A DNA stretch of 64,000 nucleotides from Dillenia suffruticosa. Taxonomy: Eukaryota > Streptophyta > Magnoliopsida > Dilleniales > Dilleniaceae. Location: NCBI GenBank assembly GCA_033439265.1, contig JAVTVX010000024.1, positions 16,042,501 to 16,106,500 of the forward strand, given 5' to 3'. Positions 24,625 to 36,061 of this stretch are shown here, piece after piece (the first letter of the stretch is position 1; every line of letters starts with the position of its first letter). The position numbers and the translations under genes are program-made. The notes beneath the pieces were generated by a model. It saw nothing but the letters and a program-made list of their open reading frames with translations. It was not told where the DNA came from and did no database searches.

Positions 24625-26998
24625 ATGGTGGAGAACTCTCGAATGAAATTAATCAAAGGCAAGACTACTAGAAAATTTAAGGCACAGAACTGTAGTGCTG
24701 TACCACAATGATAGTAAAGGAAAGAAAATAACAGTAACCCAGGTAGCAGACTATATCTGAACTTTTGCAACAATTCAAAGATGTGTTCTCTATTCCTAGT
24801 TCATTGCGTCCTAAAAGATCACATGATCATGCAATACCTCTCAAACCAAATACTTAGCCCTTCAAGCTTCCTCCCTACAGATACCCACATTCACAAAATA
24901 ATGAGATTGAAAAACAGGTACAGGAGATGTTGGATAGTGGTGTGGTCACCGCAACAGTCTATATGCCTCTCCTGTACTTTTGGTAAAGAAAAAGGATAAC
25001 TCATGGAGGTTTTGCATAAACTATAGACAACTCAATAGTCTGACAGTTAAAGACAGATACCAAATTCCTAATATAAATGAGTTGTTGGACGAGTTTCTCA
25101 AATAAGGGTAAAACCTAAAGATGTAGAGAAAACAGCCTTCCAAACCCATCATGGGCACTTTGAATATCTAGTTATGCCATTTGGACTGATTAATCCTCCT
25201 ACCACATTCCAATCCTTGATTAATCAAATATTTTAGCCTTACCTCAAAAGATTTGTGCTTGTCTTCTTCGATGATATCCTGATTTATAGTTCAGATTTAC
25301 CGACTCATGTGCAGCACCTTGAATGTATCCTATTAATTCTCAAGAAGTACCAGTTATATGCTAAGCTTTCTAAATGTATGTTTGCTCAGTCTCAAGTGAA
25401 GTACTTGGGACATATTATGTCAGCGAAAGGAGTTAAAATGGACCCTCACAAAGTGGAGTGTATTTTGAACTGGTCAGCACCAAATAATGTTGGAGCATTA
25501 AGGAGTTTTCTTCGGCTCACAGGGTATTACAAACGATTCATTCAAGGATATGGGCTGCTCACTAAACGACTTACTCAAGAAAGAATGATTTAATTGGAGT
25601 GAGGAGACTGATCAAGCTTTCAGATAACTCAAAATGGCAGTCAGTTCAACCCCAGTCATAAGGTTGCTAGACTTCTCCAAACCCTTTGTTATTGAAATAA
25701 ATGTTTGTGCTAAAGTTGGGGAGCTATTTTAATGCAAAAAGAGCAACCAATTGCATTTTTAGCAAAGCTCTAGGATTGAAGAGCCAAGCATTATCTATCT
25801 ATGAGAAAGAATTTATTGCTGTGGTAATGGCTGTAAAGAAGTAGAAACACTACTTAATAGGATACCACTTCATCATTAGAATAGACCACCAAAGTTTAAA
25901 GTATCTCTTGGAGCAGAAGTTAACCGATACTCTACAACACAAGTGATTAACTAAATTGCTTGGGCTGGATTACGAAATTCAGTACAAAAGAGGAGTGGAG
26001 AACAAAGTGGCAGATGCATTATTGAGAAGGGAATTCTCTACAGAGGAACAACAGAGAGAATGTTGATGCCAATCGCCAGAGTATAAGCTTAGTGGTTAGA
26101 GGAGGTCATTCATAGTTATCATGGAGATGCTATCGTGACAGCAAAGGAGGTCATTCATAGTTATCACAAGAGTACAAAGAGGGAATGTTGATGCCAATTG
26201 TTTATAGACTCTATATATAAACTTCATGGTCTTCCAGATGCTATCGTGACAGATAAAGATAGATTGTTCACAAGCTTGTTCTGGCAAGAGTTGTTCAAGT
26301 TGGTGGGGACTCAACTCCGAATGAGTAGTGCCTACCATCCATAAACTGATGGGCAGACTGAGAGACTTAATCAATGTTTAGAATGTTATCTCAGGTACAT
26401 GTCTTCAAATAGACCAGGATGGTGGCACAAATGGCTTAGTTTGGTAGAATGGTGGTACAATTCTAGCTTCCATTCAAACATTAAAATGTCACATTTTGAG
26501 GCACTTTATGGTTACAAGCCTATGTCTTTACCAATGGGGCCTTATTTGGACTCCACCACACAGCGGCAGCAAATTTTATTCAACACAGACAAGCCATGGT
26601 TTAGATTCTACATGAACACTTAAGCAAAGCTTAGAACAGAATGAAAATTCAAGCTGACCACCATAGATTTGAAAGGGAGTTTGTAGTAGGTGACTTAGAT
26701 TACTTGAAGCTACAACCCTACAGACAGCATTCAGTAGAGGTGAGGAAATAATTGAAGCTGTCATCTAAATACTATGGTCCTTTTCCGGTGATAGCTAGAG
26801 TTGGCAAGATAGCTTATCAATTGTAGTTACCCTAGGGATCGAGAATTCATCCAGTGTTTCATGTTTCTCTTCTTAAAAAGAAGATTGGACCTGCTCAAAC
26901 AACTATGACTGATTTACCATTGGTGGAAGCTAACAGACAAGATCAAGGTGGAGCTTGAAGCAGTCCTACAAAGAAGAGTCATCATGCGAGACAACAAA
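24625..26998 (+). pseudogene. gypsy pol remnant (RT, RNase H, integrase)
   Basis: From about 25010 the reverse transcriptase reads '[18 protein letters not shown]'. 25255-25593 holds 'VLVFFDDILIYSS' with the catalytic FxDD, then 'KYLGHIMSAKGVKMDP'. RNase H follows to about 26040 with stops. Part of the integrase start is lost and replaced by a locally duplicated 'ggtcattcatagttatca' (26103 and 26148). The core resumes with 'DAIVTDKDRLFTSLFWQEL', 'TDGQTERLNQCLECYLR' and a GPY/F-type 'YYGPFPVIARVGKIAYQL'. The block ends before the chromodomain. Confidence 0.8.
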
Positions 26999-26999
26999 A

Positions 27000-27310
27000 A
27001 TTCATGACGAACTTTGCCTCAAAAATTTTCGTCGCTAAATTTAGCGACAGATAACAGTATCCGTGGTAAAATTTAGCCATGAAATTTGCATTCATCGCTA
27101 ATTAGCGATAAATTTTGCAACGAAAAATTTTTTGTTGCCAATTAACGATAAATTTAACCACGAATAATGTTTTTGTTGATAATTTAGCCACGAATACTTT
27201 TTTATCACTAAATCCGTCACAAAATAGTGACGAATATATTTTTCATCGCTAAATCCATTGTAAAGTAATGATAAATTTTTTCTGTCGCTAAAACCTTATT
27301 TTTTGTAGTG
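27000..27310. repeat. Subterminal repeats of the CACTA element, right side
   Basis: Repeated words around 'gtcgctaaatttagcgacag' and 'atcgctaaatcc', matching the left-side array in type. They end in TTTTTTGTAGTG, the inverted CACTA terminus. Confidence 0.7.
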
Positions 27311-28589
27311 TGATCTTGACATCAAATCCCAATTACTCTTTTTCTTCTCATTCTGTGTGGGTGCAAATGGTAATTATCAGTTCAAATTTAACATGCAAAA
27401 CATGAAACACCTCATCTCCACAAATAAAAAATGAGTGCCCTAGCCTAAAGATGTTAAGTTGAGGCAATTGACATCAAATATCACCTAAATTGCAAATGAC
27501 CCAAGGCTTAAATCAAATGGGAGAAATTTTTTACCTCTGAATGTAGGAGACTTTTTGTGTGCTTAATTTCTCAACTCCCACTCTTTCATCACCTCTCTCT
27601 TAGCATTTTCAATTTTTTCTATTATTATTATTTTTTATGTAACACAAATTTAAAAATTACTAAAAAAATGTAATAACATATGATATAAAAACTTTGGACT
27701 TTGTCTCATTAAAAGGCATTTTTTATGATTGATATCACTCTTTTACTTCTCTTCTAATACTGTTTTTCTATTATTTCTTTTTCTATGTACACAACAAATT
27801 AATATTGTAAACGTGATAGTTAATACTTAAATATTACATTAAAAAAATATTGACAGGATCAAATATTAGGTTGAAAAATAATCTATTCTATAAATAACAA
27901 GTTACAAGTTAATCTCATTAACCACCCAAAAAACATCGATTTCTTCTTCAAGCAATAGTATCATCACCTTGCAATGAGATCTTTACTACTAAATTTTGCG
28001 TAAATAGAAAGCATTCCAGATGTTTTAATGATAGAAATATTGTAAATGAATAACAAAACAACCAAAAATTGAACTTTAAATTAAAAGCAACTTAGTAAGA
28101 GGATTTATTTAACCACTTAAATTATATGCAAAATCTTGAATTCGAATTCTCCCCGACCCTAAGAAATCTGCAATCAAATAACTTGCTTCACATTCCAAAC
28201 ATTGCCATATACACATGCCAATGTGGCGGTTGAGGATATATAAGCAATCGATGTGCACTTAGATTGGATCATGTGCATTTAGATTGGTTTTTATTTGTTT
28301 TCAAATTACAGTCCAAACATGGTCATAATATTAGGAGTTGCAAATCTAAAACCCGTTTGGTAATAAATTTCTTATCAAAAAAAAATTAGAAAAATGGATA
28401 AATGACCCACTTCCAAAATTTCAATGAATTCGTTAATGGAATTTCCATTCGCCATTGCCGATTGATAAATATTGGAAAAATAGACATAAGTATCATTTAG
28501 TTTTAAATGGTCTCCATAAAATAGACAATATCAAAACTCAAACCTAATATCATGTCATATACTCCATAAAATAGAAACGATATCAAAAC
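27311..28589. repeat. AGO2 5' flank, copy 1 (continued)
   Basis: Resumes the flank interrupted by the CACTA insertion; the matching part of copy 2 is about 37850-39233. Compared with copy 2 it lacks about 400 bp (copy 2 38760-39165, including the TA/AAT microsatellites). It ends in '...atatcaaaac' at the insertion point of Sirevirus A. No gene is seen. Confidence 0.75.
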
Positions 28590-29826
28590 TGTTAAGAAAA
28601 TTATTGTCAACAAAATCCTATATATGTTATTAATCAATTTAACAAGTGTGCACATTTTTAAAATACTTTTTTTTAAATAACACACCCTTCAATGGGTAAG
28701 CTGAGATTCTATACAAGTTTTCATAAATGTAGCACATAGAAGATGTTGGCATAAGATCTATGCTTCTATAGGTAGAAGTTGTTGACAATTAGAATTTAAG
28801 GGCAGATGTGAGTTACTGTGCTTTTGATTCATTTTTAAGATCAAACTCAGTAAATTAAATACAGTTTGCGAGCTATACTTAATCCTCAAATTTGCCTAAA
28901 TGGGTTATTCAAATTCAAACTAATTGAAAAATTCAAATCTGACTATTTACTAGAGGTAAAATGAAAATTCAAATTTTGAAACATTTCTCCAGAAGATAAC
29001 AGCTGATTTTCATGCAGGTTGTTTTCTTAAGTATAGCTTCTCCATCTATCAAACATTTTAAAATTTGGATCTTCCACATATTAAGGGGATTGTTGATCTT
29101 TGATTCTAAAAAATAACAGTGGTATAAATCAGAAATTTTGAAGAAGAAAAAAACCAGGAAAATCATATTTCTCTACTGCATGTTGATTCTGAAGTCTAAT
29201 TTGGGTCTTTAAATCTTCACTGTGGTAACTAGTTTGGATAGAAATCAAAGAGGTATTAAAAGTTTATCACACAGAGATTATTCAGATATATTTACAGAGA
29301 TTATTTGACATTCAGATTGAGAGCTATTTGATCTGAAAATACCCCTTAAAACTAGCCTACCTATAAGAAAATTTACTGTAAAATTCTATTCAGTCTTGAT
29401 TTCTAAAGTCTGTAATCTGTTATTTTGAATCTATAAAGTCTCAAAAAGTTGGGAGAGCATGAGAAACATTATCTTTAGTTGATAGATTAGTTTTGAGAGA
29501 GTCTGGATTAAGTCATTATTAAACTAAGTCATTTTTAAAAAGGGAAGGTACAGATTATCAATATAGGAGGATTGTACTTATTTTTGTAACTCTCTTTGTA
29601 TAGTGGAAACTAACTATCGCTGGACCTTAATTTGTTAAGATGGAAGAGTGAACGTAGATACAATACCAAATCACCATAAATCGTGCTTGTTTTTTTCTCC
29701 CTTATTTTTATTTTTTCTACACATTTACATGCACTTTTGGCAGTAGGATTTAGATTAATCAGAAGCTAATCTAAGTTTTTTGGCCAATTAATTCAATCCC
29801 CTTCCGGATTGCCATAGGGATCAACA
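28590..29826 (+). repeat. 5' LTR of Sirevirus copy A
   Basis: Starts TGTTAAGAAAAT and ends GGATCAACA, 1237 bp, next to the primer-binding site. It aligns by eye with the LTR of copy B (39234-40541). No dense GTCGAC-type motif array was noticed in this LTR, unlike the other Sirevirus-like LTRs here. Confidence 0.75.
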
Positions 29827-29849
29827 AATGATATCAGAGCTAGTACTCT

Positions 29850-30770
29850 ATCTCCAAAAAATGTTCACTTTTGAATGAAAAATCCAATGACATCACACTT
29901 AACTTTTGGTCAATGAAAACCTTTATTAAAATCACTGATTATAAGGCATGAGAAGTCATAACCTCAAGAAATTTAGATATTAACAATCCCATAGCAACAG
30001 AGGATGATAAAAGAAAGAGTTTTACTTTTATATACTATTTCTTCCATACAATTTAATCTTTTTTTTCCCTATGCTACAACCAAAGATATTTGTGACAAAT
30101 TGTGCATTATTTATGAAGAAACAAACGCTCTAAAGGAAACAAGAATCAACCTTTTAATGCAAGAATATAAACTCTTCAAAATTCAACCAGGAGAATTGAT
30201 AAAAAAACATGTTCAACACATTGACAACTATCACAAATGAGTTTTTTTCACTTGGAAAGACCGTTTCAGACACAGATTTTGATAGAAAAATTCTGCGAGT
30301 TCTTCTTAGAGCTTGGGATGCAAAGAAGACAGCAATAGAGTAAGCCCAAATTCTATCCAAGTTGTCATTGAATGAATTAAGAGGAAAACTCATACCTTAG
30401 TGGACCTAAACAAAAAAAGAAATCTCATTTTATGAAGCAGATGTTTTCCATGCTGCTAAGAATGAAAGTAAGAGAAACTAATTGCATTTCCAGCAAATGA
30501 GGAACAAGAATTCGAAGATGGAAAACCCAGCGATGAAGAAGTGAACATGTTGGCAAAAAGGCTTTCTCGAGTCCTTAAAAAGAGAGGTAAAACGTTCAAT
30601 AAATTTAAGAGTACTAATCTCTCTCTCGAAAGTCCAAATATAATGCAGGAAATAGCAACAAAACAAAATAGCAAAAAGAAAAAATTGTCTGTTATGAGTG
30701 CGAGAAAGCACGACATATTAAGTATAAGTGTCTTATCCTACTGAAAAAACTCTAAAAATTCAAGAACAAA
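29850..30770 (+). pseudogene. Sirevirus A gag remnant
   Basis: Reads 'FWSMKTFIKITDYKA' early, 'TKDICDKLCIIYEETNALK' and 'RINLLMQEYKLFKIQPGEL' in the middle, and a zinc knuckle 'CYECEKARHIKYKC' (CX2CX4HX4C) near 30696-30740. Compared with copy B, about 80 bp of the N-terminal gag, including the 'YFDGMNSSHCK' part, is deleted. Stops and shifts are present. Confidence 0.7.
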
Positions 30771-32394
30771 GGAAAGTCTATGATGGCAATATGGAGTGAT
30801 TTGGATGAATTCGATTCAAAATTAGAAAGTTCAAAAAATGTAAAAGAAGCCAATTTTTGTTTTATGACAAAGTTACAGGTTATCTTTAACACTGACTCTG
30901 AAAGTTCTATAGATTTTAGTTTGATGCTAAAAATGTACTCAATGTCATTATTAAGCTAAAATACAAAATAATTGATTTAGAAAATGAAAATGTTGTTATG
31001 ATACAAAGAAATTAACTTTTAAATTATAAGCTAATTAATGTGAAGTCTGAAAATAAAGCTGTAAAGATGAAAAATTCAACTATGAAAGAAGAAATATGTC
31101 TGTTGAAAAAAAAAAGAGTGGATGAATTATCCAATTCTATAAAAACTATATTCCAAAAATTTAATAAAAGTGATGAAAAACTAACAAGACTTATTGTAAT
31201 TCGAAAACATGACTTTTCTAAAAATGTTTTGGGGTATAATTCAGAACTTGGAAATTGTTTACAATCAATAAAACTATCTTTATTAGTGTTGAAAATAGGA
31301 AATATAAAAACAAAAATATTAGAAACACACAGACTACAGATTTTAGGCATAAAAGTAGTGGTTATAGAAATAGAATTTCTAGGGGTAGAAGAAATCGTAA
31401 AATACTATATTTTCATAGGAATTTCAGAATTTTTTTAAAATAAAAAATCTGATTTTTCAAATGTAAAATATAGATATATGGATAATTTTCAAAAAACAAA
31501 AAATAATTTTTCATACTATTATTGTTATAAATATGGTTGTATTGCAAAATTTATTTTTTAAGATTGAACAAGTTTAGTAAAAAACAAGATAAATGCAATA
31601 TAGATACAAACTTGTTTTCTAAAGAATCCAAATTTGTTTGGATTTCTAATAACATATAATACTCTACTTTATGTGTAGGAATATGAGGTAAAAATCAAAT
31701 GAAAATGGTATGTTGATAGTGAATATTCAAGACACATGATGGGAGAGGTCTTATTATTCAAAAAGTTAGAAAAGAAAGATAATGGAGTGGTAACTTTGGT
31801 GATAAGAAGAAAGAAATGATCATTGGCAAAGACACTGTTGGTTTAAACTCTACATCTATTAAAAATATTTTATTTGTTGATAAATTGATGCATAATCTTT
31901 TAAGTGTCAATTGTGTGACATAAAGATTTTTGAAGGAATTAGGATAGGAAATGTTTATATAATAGATTCATAATTTTAAATAATTTAAAGAAAAATTGTA
32001 TGATGTCCACAAACAATAGCATTTTTGCATGATATAAAAAATTAGATCCAGTAAATTTTATACAATTAGAAAAAATGTCAAAAGAAAAATTAATAAGAGA
32101 TATTCCAAAAATTTTCTTAAAAAAATATATAATTATAATGTTTGTTCATTAAATAAACAAGAAAAAACATCTTTTAAGAATAAAGATTATATTTCATCTT
32201 CTAGACATTTAGAAATTTTACATATGGATCTTTTTGGATCCGTTAGAAATCTAAGATCAGGAGGAAATAAGTATGGTTTAGTAATTGTAAATAATTTTAC
32301 TAATTTTATATAGATTTTATTTTGAGACAATAAAAGCGATGCATTTGAGTCATTTAAAATTTTTGTAAAGAAAAATCAAATTGAAAATGATCTT

Positions 32395-32763
32395 TGTTAA
32401 GAATATTTGCATTCCTAAATTAAAAAAGTCCACTAAAAAAGTTTTGGTGATTTCCAAATTAAAAAAAAAAATTGAGAATCTTGACTTTTTAAAATTTAAA
32501 TATTGTAATATTTCATTTATTTTTACCAATTTTGTATATATTTTATTTTTTTCTTTTATGTTTTCATGGAACCACCCTATAAATAGGGTTTTTGTACAAC
32601 CTATTGAATACACAATATATGAATCATTTTCTCTCAATCTATTATATATACGACCTATTGTATATACAATATATATACAATACATATGTCATTCTCTCTC
32701 AGTTTGCTTATTCTGCTTTTTTTATTCTCTCTGTTTTTCTACTTTATCTTGCTTTTTCTAATA
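32395..32763 (+). repeat. 5' LTR of the TRIM-like element
   Basis: Pairs with 33447-33813. It contains 'ctataaatagggttttt' (a TATA-like box near 32577) followed by a pyrimidine-rich leader. Confidence 0.8.
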
Positions 32764-33446
32764 TAGTATTAGACAATTAGATTTCCATCCGATATTTTTT
32801 CTACTATTCTCATCAATTAGACATTTGTTGCCTAGTTATAGAGAAATTAGATATTTCTCAATATATTTTTGTTATTCAAAATTATTCTTTTGCTGGTTCT
32901 CGATAATATTTTACGGTCCACTATTTCTTGCTATTGAAGATTGTGCTTTATTCTTCAATCCCTCTACTTTATTTTGTTATTACCATCTCTTCTACTTAGT
33001 CTGCTTTATTCCTTTTACTTATTGCTTTATCTCTATTTTTTCTAAGTTTGCTGCTATTGCCGTTATTGAGAATTCTGCTATTGATGTCTCTTCTACTAAC
33101 TCTGCGTTATTCCTCTGCTTTATCTCTGTTTTTTTTGCTTTATTCTGCTTGTTCTTTACAATATCTGTTGATGATCTTGAAACCCTCTTAAAACAAGTCA
33201 TTGTTCTGATAATCACAATTATACTATACTCTCTACCGTATTAGTTTTATGTTTATTCTGATACTGATTGGTCTGGTGATCTTACTAATTGACAGTTTAC
33301 TATTAACTATTGTATTTTTTTTTGTAGTTCTTTAATCTCCTGACATAAGGCTTCTCTATAATTTTGATTCATTTTTCTGAACGTTATGATGATCTACCAC
33401 ACAAACTCAAGATAACTTATCTTCTACCATCTTGAGTTTGAGAGTG

Positions 33447-33813
33447 TGTTAAGAATATTAGTATTTATAAATTGAAAAAATCCACTGAAGAAATTTTGGA
33501 GATTTTCAAATTGAAGAAATTTTGAGAATATTAACTTTTTAAAATTGCAATATTGTAATATTTCATTTATTCTTACCAATTTTGTAAATATTCTATTTTT
33601 TTTTTATATATTTTCATAGAATCACCTGATAAATAGAGTTTTTGTACAATTTATTGAATACATAATATATGAATCATTTTCTTTCAATTTATTGTATATA
33701 CAACCTATTGTATATACAACATATATACAATATATATATCATTCTCTCTCAGTCTGCTTTTTATACTTTCTTTATTCCCTCTATTTGTTTACTTTACCTT
33801 ACTTTTTCTAATA
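33447..33813 (+). repeat. 3' LTR of the TRIM-like element
   Basis: Preceded by 'cttgagtttgagagtg', a weak polypurine tract. It differs from the 5' LTR by many substitutions and small indels, which implies an old insertion. Confidence 0.8.
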
Positions 33814-35996
33814 GTCTTAAATTAAATAGTTTTAGGACGGTCTATGGAAAAAAATTTCATAATTTAGAATTTTTGGAATATTGTAATAAAAAGAGAATTA
33901 AACATAATTTTTCAGCTTCCTATTCACTTCAAACAAAATGGAGTGGTAGAACGTAAAAATAGAATAATTCAAGAAACTACTAAAACTATGTTAAATAATA
34001 ATAGTGTATGAAAATATTTTTGAACCAAAATCGCTTGTATGACATGTTATATAATTAATGAGTTTATCTTAAACGTATGACAAATAAAACCCCATATAAA
34101 ATTTCAAATGTAGAAAATCTAATATTTCATATTTTCATATATTTGGTTACACATTATATTTTAAAAAATAATTTGAATATTCTAGGTAAATTTGATGAAA
34201 GAACTATAGAAACAATTTTTCTAAATTATTCATTAAATAATAAAGTATTTAGTGTGTTTAATAAAGAATCTAACGTTATAGAAAAAACATTTAATGTCAA
34301 GTTGCATGAATAAATTTCAAGAATTAAAAAATAAAGAAGATAATGAAAATATAAAAATATAAGAACTCCCCCATAAAAATGATAAAAATAAAGATGTAGA
34401 AATTGAAAATGAAGCCAGAGAGAAAATTATGAAAATTTGAAAATTTTTATCTAATCACTCACAATATCGTATTATTGGTGATATAGATAAATGTATAAGA
34501 ACAAAGTCAAATTATAGAAATATAGAGAACCAATTTTCATTTTTGTCACATATAGAACCAAAAAGTATAGAAAAAACTATTAAAGATGAGAGTTAGATAA
34601 AAACAATGTAAGATAAATTAAATTAATTTAAAAGAAATAATATGTGGTCATTAGTTTTTAAACTAAATGATAAGACAATAATCGAAACAAAATGGGTTTT
34701 TAGAAATAAAATAAATGAAAATGAAAATATTATTAGAATCAAAACTAAATTGGTTGCTAAAGATATTCACACGAAAAAAAAAATTGATTATGATAAGACA
34801 TTTACACTTGTAGTTAGCTTAGAAACAATTAAATTACTTTTAATCCATGCATACTTTAAAAATTTTAAATTATTTTAAATGAATATAAAAAGTGTATTTT
34901 TAAATGGATATATAAAAGAAAAATATATGATAATCAACCCCCAATTTGAAGAATCTAATAAAGAAATTTATATTTGTAAATTACAAAAAGTATTATATGG
35001 GTTAAAACAATCACGTAGGGTGTGGTATGAAATATTAAGTTATTTTCTTATGAAAAATAATTTTAAAAAGGAAATGTTGATACTAATTTGTTTATTAAGT
35101 TCGTTGATAATAATATTTTGGTTGTATAAATTTATATTGATGATATTATTTTTAATACTATTAATGAATATTTGAGTGATGATTTTAGTAATATGATAAA
35201 AAATGAATTTGAAATGTCTATGATAAATGAATTAATTTTTTTTTTTTAGATTTGCAAATTAAACAAATACCCGAAAAAATTTTTATAAGTTAAGAAAAAT
35301 ATGCAAAAGAGTTAATTAAAAATTTGGCATGAAAAATTTGAAATATTTTACTACTCCAATATCTATCTCTATTAAGTAAAATTCAGTTGTTTAATTCACG
35401 ACTTAATCAGAATATGTCAATAGGAAATTATTGTATTCAAATTTTATGGTTAAAACAAAACTAAAAAATTATATGTTAGATTATAAAAACATTTTGATAA
35501 AATGTCATAATACAAATATTATATTTCTTACAAAAAATCTCATAAATCATTTTAGTTCTAATCATATTGAAATTAGACACTATTTTATAAAAAAATCATA
35601 TTTTGAATGAAGATGTTGCTTAAAAATATGTTGATACTAAAAATCAATTGACGGATATTTTTGATAAAACCCTCGGATAAAGAAAGATTTAAATTTATTA
35701 TAAATGAATTTGAAATTTGTTTCCCCTTTTAGAAAAAGAAAAACAAGAAAGATTATATAGAAGCATCGATAGAAATAGAAAATAGTGATTTTATATTTTG
35801 CATTACTTTTATTATTTCTATATTGTGTTTCTTATCTATATTTTAATGAAAGTTTATGATTTTTGAATTTAAATTTAAATTTTATTATTTTTGATGAAAC
35901 AAAAGGTGAAGATTGAGAAATAAGAAAAAGATGAAAATTTATGCATATATTAAGGAGGAGATAACAAAATGTTCATTAATAAAGAGAGAGCATGAT

Positions 35997-36060
35997 CACT
36001 ACAAAAAAACAGGGATTTAGTGATGGATTTTAACGAAGAAAAAAATACATATTTATTTTT
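35997..36060 (+). mobile_element. Truncated CACTA terminus
   Basis: CACTACAAAAAAACAGGG, a clean CACTA 5' end, lies directly after the Sirevirus A remnant in the same context ('agcatgat') as the CACTA element at 44228. Only about 60 bp remain before AGO2 5' sequence begins. Confidence 0.65.
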
Positions 36061-36061
36061 C

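Larger units (their letters stand above)
22566..26998 (+). mobile_element. Truncated Ty3/gypsy retrotransposon inside the CACTA element
   Basis: A 5' LTR-like segment (about 22566-22998), primer-binding site (23003-23016), gag, protease, reverse transcriptase, RNase H and integrase appear in gypsy order. The element stops at about 26998 within the block 'AVLQRRVIMRDNKNS', which in chromoviruses leads into the chromodomain. CACTA subterminal repeats follow at once. Thus the chromodomain end and the 3' LTR are missing. All coding regions carry stops or shifts. Confidence 0.75.
21841..27310. mobile_element. CACTA-type element with TGA target duplication, carrying a gypsy fragment
   Basis: The left end reads CACCGTGAAAAAAC and the right end, on the other strand, CACTACAAAAAATAAGG, a CACTA-type terminus with a mutated left partner. 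TGA flanks both sides (21838-21840 and 27311-27313), the 3-bp target duplication expected for CACTA elements. The second copy of the host sequence, near 37850, reads straight through without the insert. Subterminal DNA on both sides is made of short direct and inverted repeats around 'tttagcgacgga'. No transposase is present; the core holds a truncated gypsy element, so it is non-autonomous. Confidence 0.75.
32395..33813 (+). mobile_element. Small non-autonomous LTR retrotransposon (TRIM-like) nested in Sirevirus A
   Basis: Two LTRs of about 369 bp (32395-32763) and 367 bp (33447-33813) share most of their sequence, start TGTTAAGAATATT and end TTTTTCTAATA. The internal 683 bp has a degraded primer-binding site (tagtattagaca at 32764) and a pyrimidine-rich body with no recognisable gag or pol. 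The flanks read ...atctt and gtctt. Sirevirus B at 43190 reads 'ggtcttaaattaag' with no insertion, so a 4-5 bp target duplication and clean empty site are visible. The size fits TRIM-like elements, and the structure suggests a copia-derived one. Confidence 0.8.
31690..35700 (+). pseudogene. Sirevirus A pol remnant, split by a nested LTR element
   Basis: Protease/pre-integrase remnants lie at about 31690-32040. The integrase has 'LEILHMDLFGSVRNL' (32212-32260), is interrupted at 32395 and resumes after 33813 with 'YGKKFHNLEFLEYCNKK'. The reverse transcriptase at 34642-35175 has 'TKWVFRNKINENENI', 'NIKSVFLNGYIKEKYM' and 'VLYGLKQSRRVWYEIL'. RNase H remnants follow to about 35700. Frame changes are frequent, so no product is expected. 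Confidence 0.75.
28590..35996 (+). mobile_element. Degenerate Sirevirus-like copia element, copy A
   Basis: The 5' LTR is 28590-29826, with a primer-binding site TGATATCAGAGC at 29829-29840, then gag with one zinc knuckle, protease, integrase (split by a nested element at 32395-33813), reverse transcriptase and RNase H remnants. Purine-rich tracts near 35900-35960 precede a missing 3' LTR; a CACTA terminus starts at 35997 instead. Every frame carries stops. Copy B (39234-44227) is its close relative at the homologous site. Confidence 0.8.

Noticed and set aside
32825..33244. 139-codon hydrophobic open frame inside the TRIM-like element
   Set aside because: It comes from a pyrimidine-rich internal region that forces Phe, Leu and Ile; no family resemblance is visible.
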